From contig NZ_JYIT01000079.1 in assembly GCF_000956545.1 (NCBI RefSeq), positions 61,290-125,289 on the forward strand: 64,000 nucleotides of DNA. The letters run 5' to 3'. Of the stretch, positions 61,026-64,000 are shown one piece after another (position 1 is the stretch's first letter; each line of letters opens with the position of its first letter). The position numbers and the translations under genes were made by a program. This stretch comes from Microbacterium azadirachtae (GTDB lineage Bacteria; Actinomycetota; Actinomycetes; Actinomycetales; Microbacteriaceae). Below the pieces are notes generated by a model, which worked only from the letters and a program-made list of their open reading frames with translations, did no database searches and was not told where the DNA came from.

Positions 61026-62546
61026 TCAGCCCCAGAGCAGCGCGTGCCGGATCCGCTCGGCCTCCGCTCTGGCGTGCGGGACGACCTGCGCCAGCCCCGT
61101 GCCGCTGAGCCACGCACCGGTCGCGGCGATGCCCGGGGCGTCGGCGATCGCGGCGGCCGCGGCGCTCCGCCGCTCTGCCGCGCCCAGCACCGCGGAGGGC
61201 TGCGCCTGCACGAAGCGGGAGCGGTGACTGCCGCGGAGCTGCTCCGGACGCAGCTCGACTCCCAGCAGCGCGGACGCCTCGGCGAGCGCGAGCGCGGCGG
61301 CGGCCTCGTCGTCGAGCGCGGCGGTCGCCGGCTCCTCGCCCTGGGATCCGAAGGACACGCGCACGACGTGCCGCGAGCCCGCCCGCTCGCGCAGCCAGGC
61401 CCACTTCGCGGTGCTGTGCGTGAGCGCTTTCGCGGTGTGGCTGCCGGGCACCGTCAGCACGCCGGATCCGCGCGGCGCCGCGTCGAGCACCGGGGCGTCG
61501 AGCACGAGGGTGACGATCTCGATGCGCGGGGAGGATCCGGCGGCGACCGCTGCGAGCGCGGGGACGTGCGGGGCGAGCAGGCGCCGGGCCGTCGCCTCGT
61601 CGGCGGCCAGGATCACGGCGTCGAAGAGCTCGGGCTCGGCGGGACCATCGCCGGGCCCGGCACCATCCGCCACCTCGGCGGGCGCGGACTCGGCGACGCG
61701 CACGGTCCAGCCGTCGCCGTCCCGATAGAGGGCCTCCACGGGCGCCGCCGTGCGCACCTCGGATCCCAGCAGCTCGATGCGCGCGACGAGCGCGTCCACG
61801 AGGCCCGCCATACCGCCCTCGAGCCCCTGCACAGCGGCGCCCGGAGCACGCTCGGAGCCGCCGGTGAGCTCGGCCACCGCCCCGGAGAGGGATCCGGCAC
61901 GGGTCAGCGCGGCGTTCAGCGCGGGGGCGGCGACGTCGACGTCGATGTCGTCGGGGTGCGCGGAGTACACGCCGGTGCTGACCGGCGCCACGAGCCGATC
62001 CCGCACGCGGGGACCCATGCGCTTGTGCACGAGGCGCCCCAGGCTGTGGTCGTGACCGATCGTGAGCGGCGGGCGCAGCCGGTCTAGCCAGGCGCGCCAG
62101 GTGCCGCGCCATCCGATCACACGGCGCACGTCCTCGGCGAACGGATTGGCCGGGATGCCGAGCAGACCGCCCTTCGGCAGCGGCGCCGCACCCGAGGGGA
62201 TCCCCGCGACCCAGGCCCCGCCTGGCTGAGGCGTGCGCACCCGGTCGCCGAGGCCGAGGTCGTCGATGAGGGCGCGCACGTGTCCTCCGCGCACCGCGAA
62301 GCTCTCCGCGCCGGCGTCGAACACGAGCCCGTCGGCCTCCCCCGGCTGCACGGCTCCTCCGGCCCTGCCCTGCGCCTCGAACACGGTCGCGTGCGCGCCG
62401 ATCGCGGCGACGGCCTCCGCCGCCACGAGACCGGCGATCCCGCCGCCGACCACGGCGACCCGCAGCCGCGCCGCACGCTCCGCCAGCTCCGGCGCGTGCG
62501 CCGCCTCGGGGGCGTCGGAGCCCGCCTTCGCGCCCGGATCGGTCAT
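61026..62546 (-). CDS. hemY: Coproporphyrinogen III/protoporphyrinogen oxidase (HemY/CgoX)
   Basis: The protein has 506 residues. The FAD motif is [20 protein letters not shown] near residue 30, followed by [14 protein letters not shown]. Later [15 protein letters not shown] and a C-terminal [20 protein letters not shown] complete the oxygen-dependent HemY pattern. In actinobacteria with HemQ this enzyme oxidises coproporphyrinogen III to coproporphyrin III. The ATG overlaps the hemE stop (ATGA). The first 25 residues are an unusual polar extension. Confidence 0.93.
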   Translation of the reverse strand: MTDPGAKAGSDAPEAAHAPELAERAARLRVAVVGGGIAGLVAAEAVAAIGAHATVFEAQGRAGGAVQPGEADGLVFDAGAESFAVRGGHVRALIDDLGLGDRVRTPQPGGAWVAGIPSGAAPLPKGGLLGIPANPFAEDVRRVIGWRGTWRAWLDRLRPPLTIGHDHSLGRLVHKRMGPRVRDRLVAPVSTGVYSAHPDDIDVDVAAPALNAALTRAGSLSGAVAELTGGSERAPGAAVQGLEGGMAGLVDALVARIELLGSEVRTAAPVEALYRDGDGWTVRVAESAPAEVADGAGPGDGPAEPELFDAVILAADEATARRLLAPHVPALAAVAAGSSPRIEIVTLVLDAPVLDAAPRGSGVLTVPGSHTAKALTHSTAKWAWLRERAGSRHVVRVSFGSQGEEPATAALDDEAAAALALAEASALLGVELRPEQLRGSHRSRFVQAQPSAVLGAAERRSAAAAAIADAPGIAATGAWLSGTGLAQVVPHARAEAERIRHALLWG

Positions 62547-63598
62547 CGCGCGCCCTCGACCGCGGGCTCGACGCGCACGGCGTGCACAAGCTCCACGATG
62601 CGGGTGAGCACAGTCGGGTCGGTCTCGGGCGGAACCCCGTGACCGAGGTTCAGGATGTGCGCGCGGGCCGCGGCGCCGCGGCGCAGCACGTCGCGCACGT
62701 GCGCCTCGAGCACCGGCCAGGGCGCCGTCAGCAGGGCCGGGTCGATGTTGCCCTGCACGGTGACGTCGTCGCCGAGCATCGCCGCGGCCTCGTCCAGCGG
62801 CAGGCGCCAGTCGACGCCCACGGCGTCGGCACGGCCGTCGAGGCGCATGTCGGCCAGGAACGGCCCGGTCCCGACGCCGAAGTGGATGACCGGGGCATCG
62901 ACGCCGTCCACGGCGGCCGCCGAGTGCGGCGCCACGAAGGCGCGGTAGTCGGAGGGGCTCAACGAGCCCGCCCAGGAGTCGAACAGCTGCACGGCGCTCG
63001 CGCCGGCCGTGCGCTGCGCCGCGAGGAACGTCCGCGAGACCTCGGCGAGCCAGCCCGCGAGGCGGTTCCAGGACTCCGGATCCGTATGCATCATGGCGCG
63101 TGCGCGCAGGTGCTCCTTGGACGGACCTCCCTCGACGAGGTACGCGGCCAGGGTGAACGGCGCTCCGGCGAAGCCGATCAGCGGCGTGCGGTCGCCGAGC
63201 TCTGCCACCACGAGGCGCACGGCCTCCTGGATCTGCGTCGTGTCGAGGGATGCGGGGTCGATCGCGGTGATGCGGGCGACGTCGGCGGCCGAGCGCACGG
63301 GATCGGCGAACACGGGTCCGCGGCCCGGCTCGATCTCGACCTCGACGCCCGCAAGCCGCAGCGGCACCACGATGTCGCTGAAGAAGATGCCGGCGTCCAC
63401 GCCATGCCGGCGCACGGGCTGCAGCGTGATCTCCGCAGCAAGGTCGGGCGTCAGGCAGGCGTCCAGCATGCGGGTGCCGACGCGCAGGTCGCGGTACTCG
63501 GGCAGCGAGCGGCCCGCCTGCCGCATGAACCACACCGGGGTCGTCTCGGGGCGGGTTCCGGAAAGAGCGCGCAGCAGCGGGGCGTCGTCGAGGGGCAT
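62543..63598 (-). CDS. hemE: Uroporphyrinogen decarboxylase
   Basis: The protein has 351 residues. The signature [19 protein letters not shown] contains the conserved arginine pair. [43 protein letters not shown] and [14 protein letters not shown] follow the family order. It decarboxylates uroporphyrinogen III to coproporphyrinogen III. GAGAAT lies 6 nt upstream of the ATG, with GGATCC between, so translation is probably leaderless. It heads a two-gene operon with hemY. Confidence 0.97.
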   Translation of the reverse strand: MPLDDAPLLRALSGTRPETTPVWFMRQAGRSLPEYRDLRVGTRMLDACLTPDLAAEITLQPVRRHGVDAGIFFSDIVVPLRLAGVEVEIEPGRGPVFADPVRSAADVARITAIDPASLDTTQIQEAVRLVVAELGDRTPLIGFAGAPFTLAAYLVEGGPSKEHLRARAMMHTDPESWNRLAGWLAEVSRTFLAAQRTAGASAVQLFDSWAGSLSPSDYRAFVAPHSAAAVDGVDAPVIHFGVGTGPFLADMRLDGRADAVGVDWRLPLDEAAAMLGDDVTVQGNIDPALLTAPWPVLEAHVRDVLRRGAAARAHILNLGHGVPPETDPTVLTRIVELVHAVRVEPAVEGAR

Positions 63599-63838
63599 GG
63601 ATCCATTCTCCCCGACGCCTGCTTAGCGGCCGATGGGGATCCGGCGCCGCCCGCGTGGATCCGCCTCGTGCCACAGAGGCGGCGACGATCACCGGGCGCA
63701 CGAGCGCCCTCGCGGCGGCTGGCGCGCCGCAGGGCCAGGCGGCAGAATGCTGGGCAGGGATCCGCCGTCCCCGGTCGCGACGATGGCGCACCGCGCACCA
63801 CCCGAGAGAGCAGACCGTTGGACGCCGCGACCCCGCCC
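63599..63838. other. Intergenic region upstream of hemE
   Basis: No supported gene is seen. It contains the hemE promoter (minus strand) and, on the plus strand, CAGAAT at about 63744 followed by GCTGGG, which may be a -10 box for a rightward gene lying beyond the window. GAGAGAG at 63804-63810 precedes a TTG at 63818. Confidence 0.4.
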
Positions 63839-64000
63839 GTGACGTCGGCCCCCGGTGGCCACGGCCTCCCCGGCCTCCGCTTCGGCGCCTCCGGCCCGCG
63901 CTCCGGCGGCCACGGCCTCCCCGCGCCTCGGTTCGGCGGCGACCCGGGCGCGGGGAGGCCGTGGCCGCCGGAGCGCGGGCCGGAGGCGCCGAAGCGGAGG
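63818..64000 (+). other. Open frame running off the window (uncertain gene start)
   Basis: From the TTG at 63818 (or GTG at 63839) a frame stays open to the edge. The peptide (LDAATPPVTSAPGGHGLP, then GHGLPAPRFGG) is Gly/Pro/Arg-rich and overlaps the long inverted repeat, so it may be only a by-product of that structure. Confidence 0.2.
63874..64000. repeat. Perfect 54-bp inverted repeat at the window end
   Basis: Bases 63874-63927 are exactly complementary to 63947-64000, with a 19-base spacer (63928-63946). The pairing may continue past the window. GGCCACGGCCTCCCCG also occurs as a direct repeat at 63857 and 63909. Confidence 0.95.

Noticed and set aside
63818..64000. hemA start, divergent from hemE
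   Set aside because: The open frame does not resemble the conserved N-terminus of glutamyl-tRNA reductase; it is Gly/Pro-rich and lies in the inverted repeat.
1..64000. tRNA, rRNA, insertion sequences or integrase genes
   Set aside because: No cloverleaf, rRNA segment, transposase or recombinase motif was recognised on reading both strands; a tRNA scan would be needed to exclude them fully.

Overview
The window looks like a chromosomal segment of a high-GC actinomycete, most likely Microbacterium or a close relative (Microbacteriaceae). The reasons are roughly 70% GC, GTG starts, many start codons 6-7 nt behind a TAnnnT box (leaderless pattern), a coproporphyrin-type haem pathway with HemQ, and several small protein families typical of this family. 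No phage, plasmid, CRISPR, rRNA or tRNA gene was recognised. Function calls rest on reading protein motifs; no database search was run.

Layout. 1-8.1 kb: end of a carbohydrate uptake and breakdown locus (solute-binding protein, secreted BNR propeller with discoidin domain, FAD oxidoreductase, LacI-type sensor lacking its DNA-binding domain, DeoR regulator, acetylxylan-esterase-like hydrolase). 8.1-11.6 kb: cysteine desulfhydrase, ACT-domain protein, aldo/keto reductase, FadR-type regulator. 11.7-16.2 kb: class V aminotransferase plus a complete sugar-type ABC importer, ending in a strong terminator. 16.2-19.7 kb: DUF4407 membrane protein joined to a truncated SDR gene, a LysR regulator, a SixA-like phosphatase. 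19.8-27.0 kb: rlmN, a membrane-anchored L7/L12-like protein, an amine oxidase-like flavoprotein, an ankyrin lipoprotein, two SDRs, DUF488 protein, aminoglycoside phosphotransferase-like kinase.

27.0-32.4 kb: dense cluster of small stress-type genes (Rho_N/SAP protein, DUF6328, disordered proteins, two divergent DUF7882-type paralogues, SRPBCC, FHA, GSP39-like SDR). Their intergenic regions share a GTCAAG-type element about 27-29 nt upstream of the -10 box; this is the best candidate here for an undescribed regulon. 32.4-40.3 kb: methyltransferase/HTH pair, MMPL transporter, GH3 glycosidase with MFS transporter under a divergent TetR. 40.4-43.5 kb: YkoEDC thiamine-related ECF transporter behind a TPP riboswitch. 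43.6-54.4 kb: D,D-carboxypeptidase, a heterodimeric ABC exporter, a coiled-coil repeat protein, a 3-hydroxyisobutyryl-CoA hydrolase-like protein, and an ABC ATPase with an acidic tail of about 500 residues.

54.7-63.6 kb: haem genes all on the minus strand, hemE-hemY, then three small membrane-protein genes, then hemQ-hemC-hemD-hemB-hemL. These cover glutamate-1-semialdehyde to uroporphyrinogen and the late coproporphyrin steps; hemA and the ferrochelatase gene are not in the window. The last 127 bases hold a perfect 54-bp inverted repeat running into the window edge.
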